Source: Chinchilla lanigera
Lineage: Eukaryota; Chordata; Mammalia; Rodentia; Chinchillidae
Assembly: GCF_000276665.1 (NCBI RefSeq)
Contig: NW_004955447.1
Coordinates: 15,716,210 to 15,780,209 of the forward strand
Direction: 5' to 3'
Length of the DNA: 64,000 bases
Shown: positions 12,140 to 23,749 of the stretch, one piece after another
Layout: the number at the start of each line of letters is the position of its first letter
How positions within the stretch are numbered: position 1 is the stretch's first letter
Made by a program: the position numbers and the translations under genes
Notes under the pieces: generated by a model
What the model saw: the letters and a program-made list of their open reading frames with translations, nothing else
The model's database searches: none
What the model was told of the DNA's origin: nothing

Positions 12140-12410
12140 CACTCCAAATGCAGCTCAGGGCGGGTGTATGTTAGGGGGAAAAAGGAGAGGAAAAGATAGA
12201 GTTATCTCAAAAGGGAGAGATAGGGGAGCAAAATCTAAGACAAGAGAGGTATGACGTGACCCTATTAGCGGAAGGGAAGAGGGGAAATGTGGGTAAGCGA
12301 GTAACAGGGAGGTGGACGCAATCAAGGGCGTTATGTGCATGCGTAAAAATGGCACAAAGAAAACCATTATTTTGTATGATTGATATGTGCTACTAAATTA
12401 TAATTTTGAA
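12140..12410 (+). mobile_element. L1 3' UTR end
   Basis: Purine-rich 3' UTR-like block (12175-12310) followed by 'ccattattttgtatgattg' and 'atatgtgctactaaatt', the terminal motif of a rodent-type L1 3' end seen also at 5728 and 43500. Only the last few hundred bases remain. Confidence 0.65.
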
Positions 12411-12414
12411 AGGG

Positions 12415-13940
12415 TTCCTCTTTGTAGCAAACACTCAGTTATGAGTTACATGTATTGTTTTAAAAAATAATTCATGTACCCTCTCCGCAAATATCTACAC
12501 TTCCTTGACCACCATTTCTTGATGCAGTATTTCAACAAAAAGGAGGATTTTAGTAGGGGATTGCATGCCATCTCGTCTCTGTGGGACCCTGAGGGGTGAG
12601 CGGTATAAGGGTGGCTTGGTGGGGAGACTGGGCAGGACACTGGTAAGACCTGTAAAAATGTTGCAGGACAAATAGCTTTAAAGTGCCTGATATTTTGCTG
12701 ATAAAGAGGTCGGAATATTGCATTGTGCATCCTACCCTGGCAACAGTGACCCGACCGTGTTACCATTCACCAGGTTTTGGTGAATGACAGTCGTAGTCAG
12801 TTCACTGTGATATTCAGGGGAAACGGACCCAGGGTGTTCACAAATACTCACTGGATTCTCTTGGATGCATCTCTTTAAAATGGAAGAATTAGGTGCCTCT
12901 ATTGCACAAAATAGCTGCCTGCTGTCAAATCAGACCTCTCCTAGACATGTGAAGCTTTTCTTAATTAAAAAAGTTTAAAATCGAAAGGACACTTTAATTT
13001 TACCTCTTGGAGTAGAAGAAAATAATAGCACTGTATATTTTCCACTTTCCACAGTTTTATACAACTTCATCTCAGGGAGTTTTATTTTACCACCATCCCA
13101 AGGAGGGCTATGGTTTGGGGTTACGGAGGGTTTCTCTTGGATGTGCTCGCTGAACTCTAGGGAGCCTGTATTTTATTAAAAGGGACATAAGACAGCAGAA
13201 ATAGTCCATGCAAAAAGGAGCAGAAAGCAGTTCATGACATGGCATTTTCAGAAATAGAGGAGTAGTGAAAAATTTAATACTCAGATGGAAAAGCAGGAAG
13301 GACAGAAAATTCACTTTCAGGGAGAGCTGGCCGCCTTTGGAGGACTTCCTCTGTAATCCTATCTGCTCTCCCTGTGTTTGTGTAACTAATCCCCTCCATC
13401 TGCACAAACAGATCAAGGGACAGGCATCTTTGCGGCGTTGTCGGGGAGGCGTTTTTATCTACGAGTTGAGGTGGATGACTTTGGCACTAATTGATTCCTC
13501 CTTAGAAGGCGGCGTGGCTGGTTAACGAGCATAGTTTCCTCAGCACATTTCACAGTGAATCCGGACCAAGTTATAGGAGAGAAACAAAGCTGAACGCGGA
13601 GGTTTTCTAGCTTCTTATATTTTTCAGCAGTTTAATGATGACCAAATACATGACAGCAAGTTTAAAATAGAGTAAACCCAGGCAGATAGCTGCAACTGGA
13701 CTTTCAGGATAATTCAGTGGGAATGGGGCACCGTAGTGAACTGATTTGAACGTTCCACTCCCTTTGGATGACTGAGGTGTTGACAGGGTGTGGATCAATT
13801 GTGTCATCCTTGGACTGGGTCCAGAAGAGCATGAATAGATTTTCCTTTGATTATACCTGACAATTCTAGCCACCTCCCCATCACATGCTATGAATGCATT
13901 TAATCTTTTACTTGTGTACAAAATAGTTAATTTAATTTTC
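12415..13940. other. unannotated unique sequence
   Basis: ORFs of 86-106 codons on both strands overlap each other and show no known domain. I see no repeat family or RNA gene. The sequence is consistent with intron or intergenic DNA. Confidence 0.45.
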
Positions 13941-13968
13941 TAGCTGTCTATCTATCTGTCTACCTACC

Positions 13969-14014
<46 letters not shown>

Positions 14015-14023
14015 ATCTATCTA
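13941..14023. repeat. GATA-type tetranucleotide microsatellite
   Basis: An uninterrupted run of about eleven TATC units is preceded by imperfect TGTC/TACC units. It is likely length-polymorphic. Confidence 0.97.
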
Positions 14024-14139
14024 AATATATATGTGGGTAAGACAATCTAAGATAATATGTCTAATGAGCTCTGTGTGGTTGAGGAATGGACACAAACTAA
14101 TCTAAGAATAAAATAGCGTATGTATTGGAATAATTTGGA

Positions 14140-15090
14140 GATTTAGAAAGTGGCGTAAGCACTTTGGGAAACAGTTTGCCAGCCATATACAAGTATGAAG
14201 CACCTACCTGCCTTATGACTCAGCGGTTCTAATTCTGGGTGCAGCTCAACAGAAATGAGTGTAAACGTCCAAAAATTGATTTGTATAAGAAAGTTCATCT
14301 CGACTTTACTCATAACAGCTCTCCAGTGGAAACAACTCAAATGTCTATTTGCAGGAGGATAAACAAATTTTAGTATATCTACAAAGTATAAGCAAAAATG
14401 TATATACTATATGTTCTGATTAACAGACTCAAGTATGCAAAATTGGTCAAGAGAAAAGAAAATTTTAAGCATTGACTGTTCCTTTCAGTAAACCACAGAC
14501 ATCAGCAGTACCTCTATCCCAGCTGTCCCTGTGTATACACATAAATTTTGTTTTTCATTTTAAAGAGAAAAGAAAAACAATCAAACTAACAAAAACAAAT
14601 GCATAAACAAAACAGCACAGAGGACAATAAAAATGATACAAAATTTCAAAACAAGGTGATAGGATATTAAAAATGATTGTTGTATAATGTAGCAACCATT
14701 GCTAATTCCTATCATTTTGAGGTCGTGTATTGTTTTTGTTGTTTTCATATTGTTTTGATTTTGTCTTCATTGTTGTTTTGTTAGTTTTTTAATCTTTAAA
14801 ATAATATTTTAAAAACAGCATAAACTATATGATTCCACTTGCATTTAAAAGCAGGCAAATGAATCTATTATGTTGGAAGTTATCATAATAGTGGCTACAT
14901 TTGGGTGACAAAACTCTGACTGGGAGGGTGTATGAGAGAGCCCACAGAGTGCAGGTAATGTTTGAAATCTTGTTCCAGGTGTGGCTACAGGTGCACATGT
15001 ATTTAAAAAGTAATGGAGATGTACTCTTCAGACTTGTGACTTTCACAATATGTAAGTTATAGCTCAATAAAATGATTGAACACAATGACT
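14140..15090 (+). mobile_element. L1M-type 3' end, interrupted
   Basis: Old L1 tail in sense orientation. The left part has 'gggaaacagtttgccag', 'tggaaacaactcaaatgtc' and 'ggataaacaaattttag'. The right part (14820-15090) has 'tatatgattccacttgcat' and 'gtggctacatttgggtgac', and ends with 'atgtaagttatagctcaat' and an AATAAA-like signal. Between them lies an A/T-rich imperfect palindrome (14545-14820) that is not part of the L1 tail as I know it. Confidence 0.75.
14545..14820. repeat. imperfect long inverted repeat inside an L1 relic
   Basis: The left arm ('ttttaaag', later 'caaactaacaaaaac' and 'gtgataggat') is roughly the reverse complement of the right arm ('cctatcatttt', 'gttttgttagtttttt', 'ctttaaaat'), with a short centre near 14680-14705. 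It may be a MITE-like DNA transposon, but no terminal motif or target-site duplication settles this. Confidence 0.5.
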
Positions 15091-15376
15091 GCATTAGAAA
15101 TAAAATAAAGTGATATGGTAGTGTTGATGTGGGAATCATTGATTTTTTTTTCTAATGGAAAATGGGACGTTTGATCCAGTATACTGATGAATCGGGGCCC
15201 ACCGGCCAAGGACTCGAGAAGTTAGATATGAATCAAGAGGCCATGTTTGTAGTCAAGAAAAAGAGTTGACTGAGGATGAGAGTGAGACAGGGAAGAAAGG
15301 AGCCAGACGCAGGCGCGTTTCAGAGGTCGAATGAGTAACAGTGTCAACTGACAGACACGGTGTGTGTTGGGGAGGG

Positions 15377-15925
15377 TGTGATAGGGTTGTCCAGAGAAAC
15401 AGAACCAATAGAACGTAGAGGACTTACTAGAGGGGATTTATTAGATTGACCTACACCATCAGAGGCTGTGTATACCTACAACGGCTGTCTGCAGGCTAGG
15501 ATACCTGGAACATCAATGGCTCTCAGTCCAACAAACTGGAAGTCTCAGAGCAAGAGGGACCAGTGATGCAGCCCTGTTCCAAGGCTGAAGGTCTGGAAGC
15601 TTCCCGGAGAGTCACTGGATTGAGTCCATGTTCATAGCCTAAGAAGCTGGGGTCTGGTGTCCATGGGTGACGGCAGCAGTAAAAAGTTCACTCACTCAAG
15701 AAGACTTGAGTTTGCAGTATGAGCGAGCTTCCCTTTTCTCCCACATTTTCTTCTGCCTGGGCTCCCAGCCTATCAGATGGTGCCACCCACACTCAGGGTG
15801 AGGCTGCCCCCCAGTTCACTGTTTGTTTCTGGAAGCACACTCGGTGACACACCGGAAGTATGCCTTCCCGCTCTTCTAGGTATTGTTCAATCCGACTGAA
15901 TTGACAACTAATATCAGCAATCACA
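15377..15925 (-). repeat. antisense ERVL/MaLR-type solo LTR
   Basis: Read on the plus strand it begins 'tagggttgtccagagaaac' and 'agaaccaatag', then a reversed AATAAA ('gatttattag'), and ends 'gaattgacaactaatatcag' and 'caatcaca'. These are the two ends of a mammal-wide LTR in reverse. The TG...CA-like ends support a complete solo LTR, with no retroviral coding sequence attached. Confidence 0.78.
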
Positions 15926-17184
15926 GAGGGCGAGGAGGAAAAGTTGAGGATAAAGACAAAAGAGATTGCAAGTTTTCTCCTCTGGGTGACTAAGTTGCTG
16001 GTTTCATTGCTAGCAGACAAGGTTCGAGGGAGAACACATTTGGGACCATCTTAAATCACACGATAGTTGGCTGGACTCAGCAGCAGTCAGAAGCTCTGTT
16101 CAAACATCACCTTATATGAAACTTAAATTCTGATTCATTTCATTCTGAAAATATGACTTTATAGCATAGATCCCTTATACGATGTCTGAATAATATAGCT
16201 CCTATGCTGACTCCTTCCAGTGTCCTGAAGAGTTCTAGAATGTTTAATCATGATGATATTTATACATTGATGTGTTTTAGCACAGTCCACACTCCACTTT
16301 CTTCTTTTGCAAGCTCAGTTTTATTCTGAAGTGTAGTCCATTTTGTGAGGAAATGCTAATACAAATGTCCAAGCTGTGAGTACACTCTCCTACAAAATTC
16401 AGGAGGCTAGGTACAATAGTACTGCATATCCAGGGGCTTGGGTTAGCTTTTCTTAATATTGTTATATTTGCTAGGGGGCGCTGTAATTCAGTTTATACCC
16501 GGGCTCATTTTGTAATTGAGTATAATGGTGCCCAAGGGTAATGTTTTTCCAGAGAAGGTTTGGAGATAAAAGGTAGGTTGTCCTCTATTTGTTTACTGTT
16601 GTCTGACAAAACTGTTATCTCTCTTTTGTTTAAAACCTAATTAATGTGTTTTGAATACACATTCCTTTTCACTTCCTCAGTGTCCAGTATCAAAACTGAA
16701 TGGATGTTATCTGGTTGGCAGAGTGAGAGACAGAGAGAGTTACCCCGCCATGGTCTGGACTGAATAACTTGTCTTATTTTCTAAACTGGGTCAAACTAAC
16801 TGATATGACTTCTCCTACTGCTTTTCCTGCAGGGTAAGAGTGGCTGACAGAGAGCTTCCTGTTTCCTGTTTGCCTCTAGGAGAGCACAATTCTAAATGGT
16901 TCATTTTCTCTGCCTCTTGAAAGAGAATTGCCCTTTGCACTAAATGAACCTTTCCTGGGAAGTCACCTGCAATTCTTCTCAATGGAGTGCCCAGCCTCCT
17001 AGGGATAACATAATTCCTTACCATGCTGTTTGTAAGAAGAAAAAATGAAAATGGTAAAATTACTGATGAATTACAGATGCTATTATAGCTAGTTCAAGGA
17101 AGATGTTCTGAAATTAAAATATTACCAATTAATCTCTTGATTATTTCTATATTTTATATTTTTTGAGTATGATCATTTGGAAAT
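15926..17184. other. unannotated unique sequence with a CTCF-like core
   Basis: No repeat family is recognised. A 'ctagggggcgctg' motif at about 16470-16482 resembles the CTCF core, although the upstream CC pair of the consensus is missing. Confidence 0.4.
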
Positions 17185-17199
17185 CCTTATAATAAATTT

Positions 17200-17281
17200 T
17201 TTTTTCCAGTACTGGGAATCGAACTCAAGACCTTGCGCTTGCCAGGCAGGCGCTGTGTTGCTGAGCTAAATCCCCAGCTCC
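17200..17281 (-). repeat. ID-type SINE, antisense
   Basis: T-run, 'ccagtactgggaatcgaac' and a reversed ID body ending 'taaatccccagctcc'. A perfect 15-bp target-site duplication (ccttataataaattt) lies at 17185-17199 and 17282-17296. Confidence 0.95.
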
Positions 17282-17614
17282 CCTTATAATAAATTTCTGA
17301 TTTACAGAAGTAAATGAAAAGTGTTTTTTTTCTAGGTCAATTTATTAATTTGTGAATTTGCACCGGTGAATGCTATGCCTTGTGAGAGCAAGAGGGTTCT
17401 CAGTTAAGCAGCTGATTCTGTGAAGTGTGTAAGAAAATTGCAATTAACTCTGGGAGCCAGGCCTTGAACGAGGGTGTGACCGTGAGCTTAAGATTCTAGG
17501 CACGGGGTGATGTACTCCTCAGTGTGCTCTCAGTGTTCTGATGCCTCAAGAATCCTCTGACCGTGTGAAATCCGTCGGGCAGCACACAGCCCTCTTTGCG
17601 TTTTTCCAAACTAT

Positions 17615-17890
17615 GAGACAGGAGTTCTCAAGCTTTAGAGCAGTTGTGGTGAGCCTACGGCACTGGCGCCGCAGAGGGCTGTCTGTATCGCTGAAAGCTC
17701 TAAAAGCTTTGCAGTCACTGCTTTCAGAGTCACCCAGAGGGCTCGGTACAACACAGATGTCATGGCCTCACCAGAGTTTCTGATCTAGTAGGTCTGGACA
17801 GAGACCAGAGAATTTGCATTTCTGAAATATTACCGGGTGATGGTGATGCCTCTGATCGAGAGACCACACTTGAGGAGCACTGCCTGAGAA
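17615..17890 (-). mobile_element. MER5A-like hAT-Charlie relic
   Basis: Contains 'ccagagtttctgatctag', 'taggtctgg' and 'gagaatttgcatttctgaaa', followed by 'ggtgatggtgatgcctctg' and 'accacacttgaggagcactg'. This is the reversed MER5A order, a non-autonomous DNA transposon active in early placental mammals. Confidence 0.8.
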
Positions 17891-17919
17891 CTTTGCTTGA
17901 AACATCTGCAGTAGAGAGA

Positions 17920-18399
17920 ATCAAGGCCTTCCAAATATGTCCACATCCTAAACCCCCAAGCCTGTGAATACACTAATTTGTACAGCAGGATGGTTTTAGC
18001 AGATAGTTATGTCAAAGATCTTGGGGTGAGGAGACTGTCCTGGACTCTGAGTGGGCCGCGTCTAATCACAAGGGTCCTGTTATGAGAGGAAAGCCAATGG
18101 ATCAAAGGTAGAAGAGGAGAGGTGGTGAAAGGAAGGGGTTGGAGCGATGCCTGAAGGAGGTGAGATAAGCCAAGGAATTCAGGCAGCCTCGGTAGAAGAG
18201 AAAGGCAAAGAGCTAGCTTCTCTCCTGGAGCTCAACACACTGGCTTTATTTAGGTATTATGTATTTAACATACTGATTTTAGAATCATTTCAGGTTTCTG
18301 ACATCCAGACTATGTCATCTATAAGAGAATAAACCTCTGTTATTTCAAGCCACTGTTTGTAGTGACCTGTAATAGCAGCTACGGGAAACTGATATGACA
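17920..18399 (+). repeat. MaLR-type (MLT1-like) LTR
   Basis: The left part has 'aatatgtccacatcctaa' and 'cccccaagcctgtgaatac'. The right part has 'gagaataaacctctgttat' (AATAAA signal), 'ttcaagccactgtttgtag' and the end 'gggaaactgatatgaca'. These are MLT1 landmarks in sense order. The extreme 5' end seems to be missing. Confidence 0.88.
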
Positions 18400-19500
18400 T
18401 CCTACCCCATATCGCAGTCTATCCAAATCCTATTTACTTTAGCTCAAATTTTAATAATAGCCTACCTCAGTCTGCATATTCATGATATGTGTTAAGCTCA
18501 GAAGTTTCCGTCTTCAGGTTAATTTCTAGAGAATTTATTATCTTCACTGTTACATAGATATGAAAGTTCTCATTCACTTAATAGCGTATGCATTGCAGAT
18601 TTCTATCTGAGGCTAATGATGAAAAGCTGTAATTCTTGCTCATAAGATGCTCCTGATCCCTCAGGGGAAGCAGATGTAACAGGATCACCTTGATCATACA
18701 TATATATATACACACACATATATGTATTCATGTACATAAATATATTACATAACTACATTGGATTCATGCACGTGCCATATATCATATATCTAACACAATT
18801 TATACCATACCACATTAGAGCATGATTGTTTAAATGCCTTTCTAAAGGGAGATGTAAACTTCTAGTAAGGAAGGACAATTTCTAACACCACAATTTCCAC
18901 AATAGTGGGTCTTTTTGGCCATGTTAGTTATTTCTGAAAGCCTGGTAGAAAACTTATGCTTTTTTAAAGTTAGGATCACAAGAACCATCACTTCACAAGT
19001 ACATTTTATTCACTAAAGCTTTTCAAAAGTTTGGGTCCCCCCATGGCTCCAAGAGAGGAGAGAGGTAAAGAGGAATTTTGTGGGGTGGGTACTAATACTA
19101 GCACTTCATGACAAGAACATTGAACAGGATTTAAGAAGCTAGAATTCTTGATCTGGAGCAAATAATTCTGCTGTAAAATAAGTAAGTCTAATTAGATTAT
19201 GTCTATGTTTTTTTCTGATCTGTAAGACTGTCTTTCTCTGTAATCTTTGTATCTTTCAACACATACAGCACAATGCATAGCATTTGAAAGTGATTCAATC
19301 AATGAAGTAATCTGAGTGCTATTTTGGAAGTATCTGGCTACTTTATAGCTACACATTGCTAAAATATATGGTGTCTATGTCTGGAATAAAATGTACTTCT
19401 CAGACACAAAGTAAAAGTCTAGACTTGGGATAAAATTAGTTACTAAAAATGAATTTAGGTGGGTTAATATACTGTAGCAACTTAGCATTTATGCAGCACT
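18400..19500. other. unannotated sequence
   Basis: Unique-looking A+T-rich DNA with a short mixed TA/CA microsatellite at about 18697-18735. No gene signal is seen before the candidate exon at 19518. Confidence 0.45.
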
Positions 19501-19517
19501 TTTTGTTTTCTCTTTAG

Positions 19518-19605
19518 CTAGAAAAAATAGTCTGAATGTCCTAAGCATCTTGCCGTCTCACGGACAGGCTGTTTACGTGGAACTAAGTGAAGTGGAGATC
19601 CAGAA
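19518..19605 (+). other. candidate internal coding exon (unrecognised)
   Basis: A strong acceptor (tttgttttctctttag) ends at 19517, and a donor-like gtaggt begins at 19606. The 88 bp between are open in one frame (two bases, 28 codons, two bases). The translation is of protein-like composition, beginning RKNSLNVLSILPSHG and continuing with a Val/Glu-rich stretch. It is not explained by any repeat I recognise. The match to splice rules is visible; that it is an exon is inference. I do not recognise the peptide. Confidence 0.25.
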
Positions 19606-20664
19606 GTAGGTCGATTTGACAAACAGACATTCTGAGAGATTACAATTCATTCTAGGGAAATTCTTCAAAAGTCATCAGTAGGACTCTTCTGGTAAGGCTG
19701 AGTTGCATATCAGTTTTTCAACCACTGAAAACCATGGCACATTGTTTTTCAGCAATGCCTAGAGATGACAGTTCTTTAAATGATGATTTAAAAATATGCA
19801 CCTCTGAAGGCATCGGAGGCTTCTTGAGGCAGAGAGAGGCTGAGAGGTCACCATCCTGGAGACAAAAGCAGCACAAAAATGGATGCAAGTTTTGTCGTCA
19901 TTTTCTCTCTGCAGGCTCTGTGTGATTCACAAGTAGAGGACGAAACATTAGGAAGCTGAGTAGAAGGGCAATCAAGAGGCTGAGGATATAATTAATTTCT
20001 GCCAGTGTTGTATAGCTGCAGACGTACTGTAGGAATTTAGAGCCCACCAAGAAGGAGGGGCACTGCACACAACCCAGGTTTCATTGTGTACTAGTGCTAA
20101 TGATGACATATGCACAAATCTTACGGAAAGCAAAATTCTTTCTCATGCCAGCTCAGCTCTGATTAAATGTTATGCTTATGTGTTTGCTTTGAATACCGGC
20201 CAGAAACAAAAGTAAATCATTTCTGAAGGACTATACCGTTGCACAGAACCTCAAGATATCACTATGACTTTATCCTCCATGTCTGGCATGTAATAAAAAT
20301 TTACCAGATATTACTAGTAGACAAAACCAATGGTAAAAAAGCAACAGCAACACAACAATTAAAAACACACACACACACAAAAGAAAACCAAATCCAAATC
20401 CAAAATAAAAAACCCCCACCAAAGCAAAGCAAAACCAGACAATAGATGCAAATCAAAAAAATATCTTGATATCTTAGGTACCAGACACAGAGGTTAAAAT
20501 CATAAATATATTCAAGAGATTAGATGACAAGCTGGAGAAGTTCAGTGGTCTGTAAACTATGAAAGAAATCTAAATATTTTATAATCAGTAATTGCAAGGA
20601 AGAATCCAATAGATGATTTAAGAACACAGAGTAAAAAAAGATTAAGAAACAAGAAAATATATCA
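19606..20664. other. unannotated sequence
   Basis: Nothing recognised apart from a short (CA)n run at about 20366-20381 followed by an A/C-rich tract, which resembles a decayed retroposon tail. Confidence 0.4.
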
Positions 20665-20768
20665 CAAGGTCCAGGGATATAGCTCAGTGGTACAGTGCTT
20701 GCCTAGCAAGTGCAAAGTCTTGAGTTCGATTTCCGGCACCAAAAAAAAAAAAAAAAAAAAGAAGAAGA
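20665..20768 (+). repeat. ID-type SINE, sense
   Basis: 'ccagggatatagctcagtgg' (box A), 'gagttcgatttccggcacc' (box B region), then a 20-A tail and GAA repeats. A 13-bp target-site duplication (agaaaatatatca) lies at 20652-20664 and 20769-20781. Its 'gcctagcaag' body differs from most local copies (gcctggcaag). Confidence 0.94.
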
Positions 20769-20784
20769 AGAAAATATATCAGAG

Positions 20785-23255
20785 ACAATATCCAGACTAA
20801 AGCATCCTGAGATATGTATTTTTAAAATTTTCTTTGTTTTTTTCATCAGTGTTGTGTAGTTTGCATCACACAAGTTTTGTACATGTTTTATTGAATGTAC
20901 ACCTAAGCATTTCACTTTATTTAAGTGACTTTAAATTGTGCTACATTATTTTTGGTGCTCATTTATAGTATGTGGGATTATTGCTAAGTTTAGTTGCTTC
21001 TTTTGTATTCTGTGAACTTACTGAACTCCTATTAGTTTTAGGCATTATTTTGTAGACACATTCAGATTTTCCTATGTTGAAAATTGTGTCCCTTTTGATT
21101 AAGGTCAAATTTGTTTTCCTTTATTGTCTCTACGCCTTTTATGTCCCTTTTGTCCCCCTTTATTGCAATGCCCAGAACGCCTAACTCTGTGATGGATATG
21201 AGTGGTGAGGGCAGACGCCTGTTCTCAGGGGAAAAGAAGTTTCTTTTCTTTAAGTAAATGTTAGTGTCAAGTGTTTGATAGATGTTCATTATTAAGCTTA
21301 GGAACTTATTATTTATTATGAAAGTGTTTAATGTGAACATGTTGAATTTTGTAAAATTTTTTCTCTATTAATTCATATGATTGCGTGCTCCTTCTTTCTT
21401 AGAAGGTCAATATTATAGATTACATTGAATTTCCAAATATTGAACCAGATTTTAATATGGAATAAATCCCACTTGGACATGATGTACAATTTTTGACTAT
21501 ATTGATAAATTATGTTTATTAATACTTTGTTGAGAATTTTTGCATTTATTCACGAAGGACATTGTCCTATGTTTTCTTTAAATATACTGAATTTTTGTTA
21601 TGATTTCAGTAATGCCAGCTTTATAAAATGAATTGAGAAGTGTTCTTTTCTTTTGCATGAAGAGGGATGAGAGTGTGTGGAAACGGTATTAATTGCTTTT
21701 AAATGTTTGATACGATAGTCCAGTGAGACTGGGACTGGAGATTTCTTTGCTGGGAGTTCTAAAATATTGAATTCACTTGCATTAAATAGTTATATGATCA
21801 CTGAACTTATCTCTTTCATATTTTGTGAATTGTGGTGATCTGTCTTTTTCAAGGAATTGGTCCATTTTGTTGAACTTGTGTGGATTTTTCTGTAGTATTG
21901 TCTTACCTCTTTGATGTCTGTAGTGATATCATTTCTAATTTTTATATTGGCAATGTGTGCCTTCTCTGTCAATTTACTGGAAGTTTATCAATTTTATTGC
22001 TCTTTTAAAGTAGTGGTTCTTGGTTTTGTTGATTTTTCTCTATTGTGTCTCTGTTTTCAATTATATTGATATTCACTCTATTATTTCCTTCCTTCTTGAT
22101 GTGAATCCATTCTTTTTTATAACATACACTGCATGTATTTCAGGCAAAGCAGAGGCATTGTCTTTAAAGATTTTGCGCAGACTTCATATAATCTTAAAAA
22201 AACATACGCAGGCCTTTACAAGATATGACTTGCTGAAATCAAAACAATTTTTAGCAATTTTAAAAGTCATAAGACTTCAGCTTAAAAAAAAAGTTCCAGT
22301 CTTAGACCAAAAGAGCCTGGCTATGGTAATTTATTCAACAAGCACGGTCAAGCTTGGAATTTGACTGTACTTCAGAGCAAAAGCTCCAAGAGGGCAAGGA
22401 GAACAGCCTACTTGGTAACAAGATGTACCATCCTCTTTATTTCTCATGCTCCAAGGTATCACTTAGTTTAGTTGTTCTTTCTATTTAGAAGGACTTCCTC
22501 TAGCTAACTTTTTAGGATAGGCCTGGTGATGAAAAATTCACTTAGATTTCTGCCATCTGCAAATGTCTTTTCTTTTTCATTCCATTTTCTCAGTACACAA
22601 TTCTGGGTTGACAGTTCTTTCAGCACATGAAAAATATTGTGCCAATTTCTCCTGGCCTCAATAGTTTCTGATGAGAGATCCACTGTCACTCTAATTATTT
22701 TCTTTCTCTGGCTGTGGATTTTCTCTGACAGTGTTCAGAATTTTTCTTTGTCTTTAGTTTTCAGAAGTTTAATTATAATGTGAATTAGCATGACATTCTT
22801 AGACATTTTGTATTATGAAACTCTGGATCTTGTTTAAATCTTCTGCTTCAGCTGTTTTTTTTTTTTTTTTTCTGGTGCAGCTCCAGCAGGGCAGGAGAGG
22901 TGCTGCTTTATTACTGCCAGGTGGAGTTGGAAGTCTAGGTTTCCCTTTTACACCAAAGTAGGGGCTCCTCATAACTCCTGGGTAGGGTAGAAATTTTGCC
23001 CTCTTACATGGTCTCCATCAGTCATGCAGTGGGATTTGCTTCTTACTGTTTGGAGATAATTGAAGTCATGCCTCTTCCCTAGGTATTCTCTGATACCACC
23101 CGGCAGGGAGGGTGAGGGTTTTCTCCTTGCTCTTGGGTTGGGATAGAAATACACCCCCCCACATATTCTCCACTGACACTGTGGGAATGGGGGCTTGCTC
23201 CTACTTGGCAGGGAAGAGAGTCCTGGCTTTCTGTGATATTACCTGGAGGGATGTT
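20785..23255 (-). mobile_element. long antisense L1 (L1M-type) relic with ORF2 remains
   Basis: Plus-strand text reads as L1 ORF2 backwards. It has 'aataaatcccacttggac' 'atgatgtac', 'tttgttgagaatttttgc', 'ggaattggtccattttg', 'tctttgatgtctgtag', and further right 'gggttgacagttctttcag' and 'atttctcctggcctcaat'. All frames are broken. About 22115-22500 does not fit the L1 pattern and may be an insertion, and 22857-23255 is assigned only by position. The copy is dead. Confidence 0.75.
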
Positions 23256-23260
23256 GCACT

Positions 23261-23603
23261 AGTCTAAGTGTGGTTGTGTTGCTGTAACAAAATATCACAA
23301 ATGAGCTTACTTGTAAGCAAACCTTTACTTATCACAGCTGTGAAGGCTGGAGGTCCAAGATCAAGGTATTGGCAGCTTTTGTGTCTGGTGAAGGCCCAAT
23401 CTGCTCTTCTAAGAAGGTGCTTCATTTCTGCACCTTTCAGGGGAGATCAGCGCTGTGTCCCTGGGTAAAAAGGGTAGGTGGCCACAAAGGGGAGTGCATC
23501 ATAGCCAGTCTTCATCTAGAGTCCCCCCTCTTAATGCCAGTGCATTGGATACTGAGTTTCAATACAAATTTTGGAGAGAACACGAACATTCAAACCATAG
23601 TAG
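23261..23603 (-). repeat. antisense MaLR-type (MST/MLT-like) LTR
   Basis: Starts 'agtctaagtgtggttgtg' 'ttgctgtaac', has 'gtgaaggctggaggtcca' 'agatcaagg' and ends 'aacattcaaaccatagtag'. This is the MST/THE-family LTR read in reverse. The middle part is shortened relative to the usual length of the family. Confidence 0.85.
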
Positions 23604-23675
23604 CCACCTATTCATACAGGTGAAGTCTAGGTTCCCCATTCAGCCTTTTCTTGTGGAGCAGGGTACGGACACAGG

Positions 23676-23747
23676 TCTCTCTCTGTCTCTCTGTCTCTGT
23701 CTCTTTGCCTCTGTCTCTCTGTCTATCTCTCTCTTCTCTCTTCTCTC
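23676..23747. repeat. (TC)n-rich microsatellite
   Basis: TCTC/TGTC units interrupted by single changes over about 70 bp; simple sequence. Confidence 0.9.
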
Positions 23748-23749
23748 CA

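Noticed and set aside
13941..14023. CRISPR-like array
   Set aside because: A tetranucleotide microsatellite without spacers; this is a vertebrate genome.
22020..22364. 114-codon plus-strand ORF
   Set aside because: It begins in antisense L1 and crosses into an unassigned insert, so it is a junction artefact.
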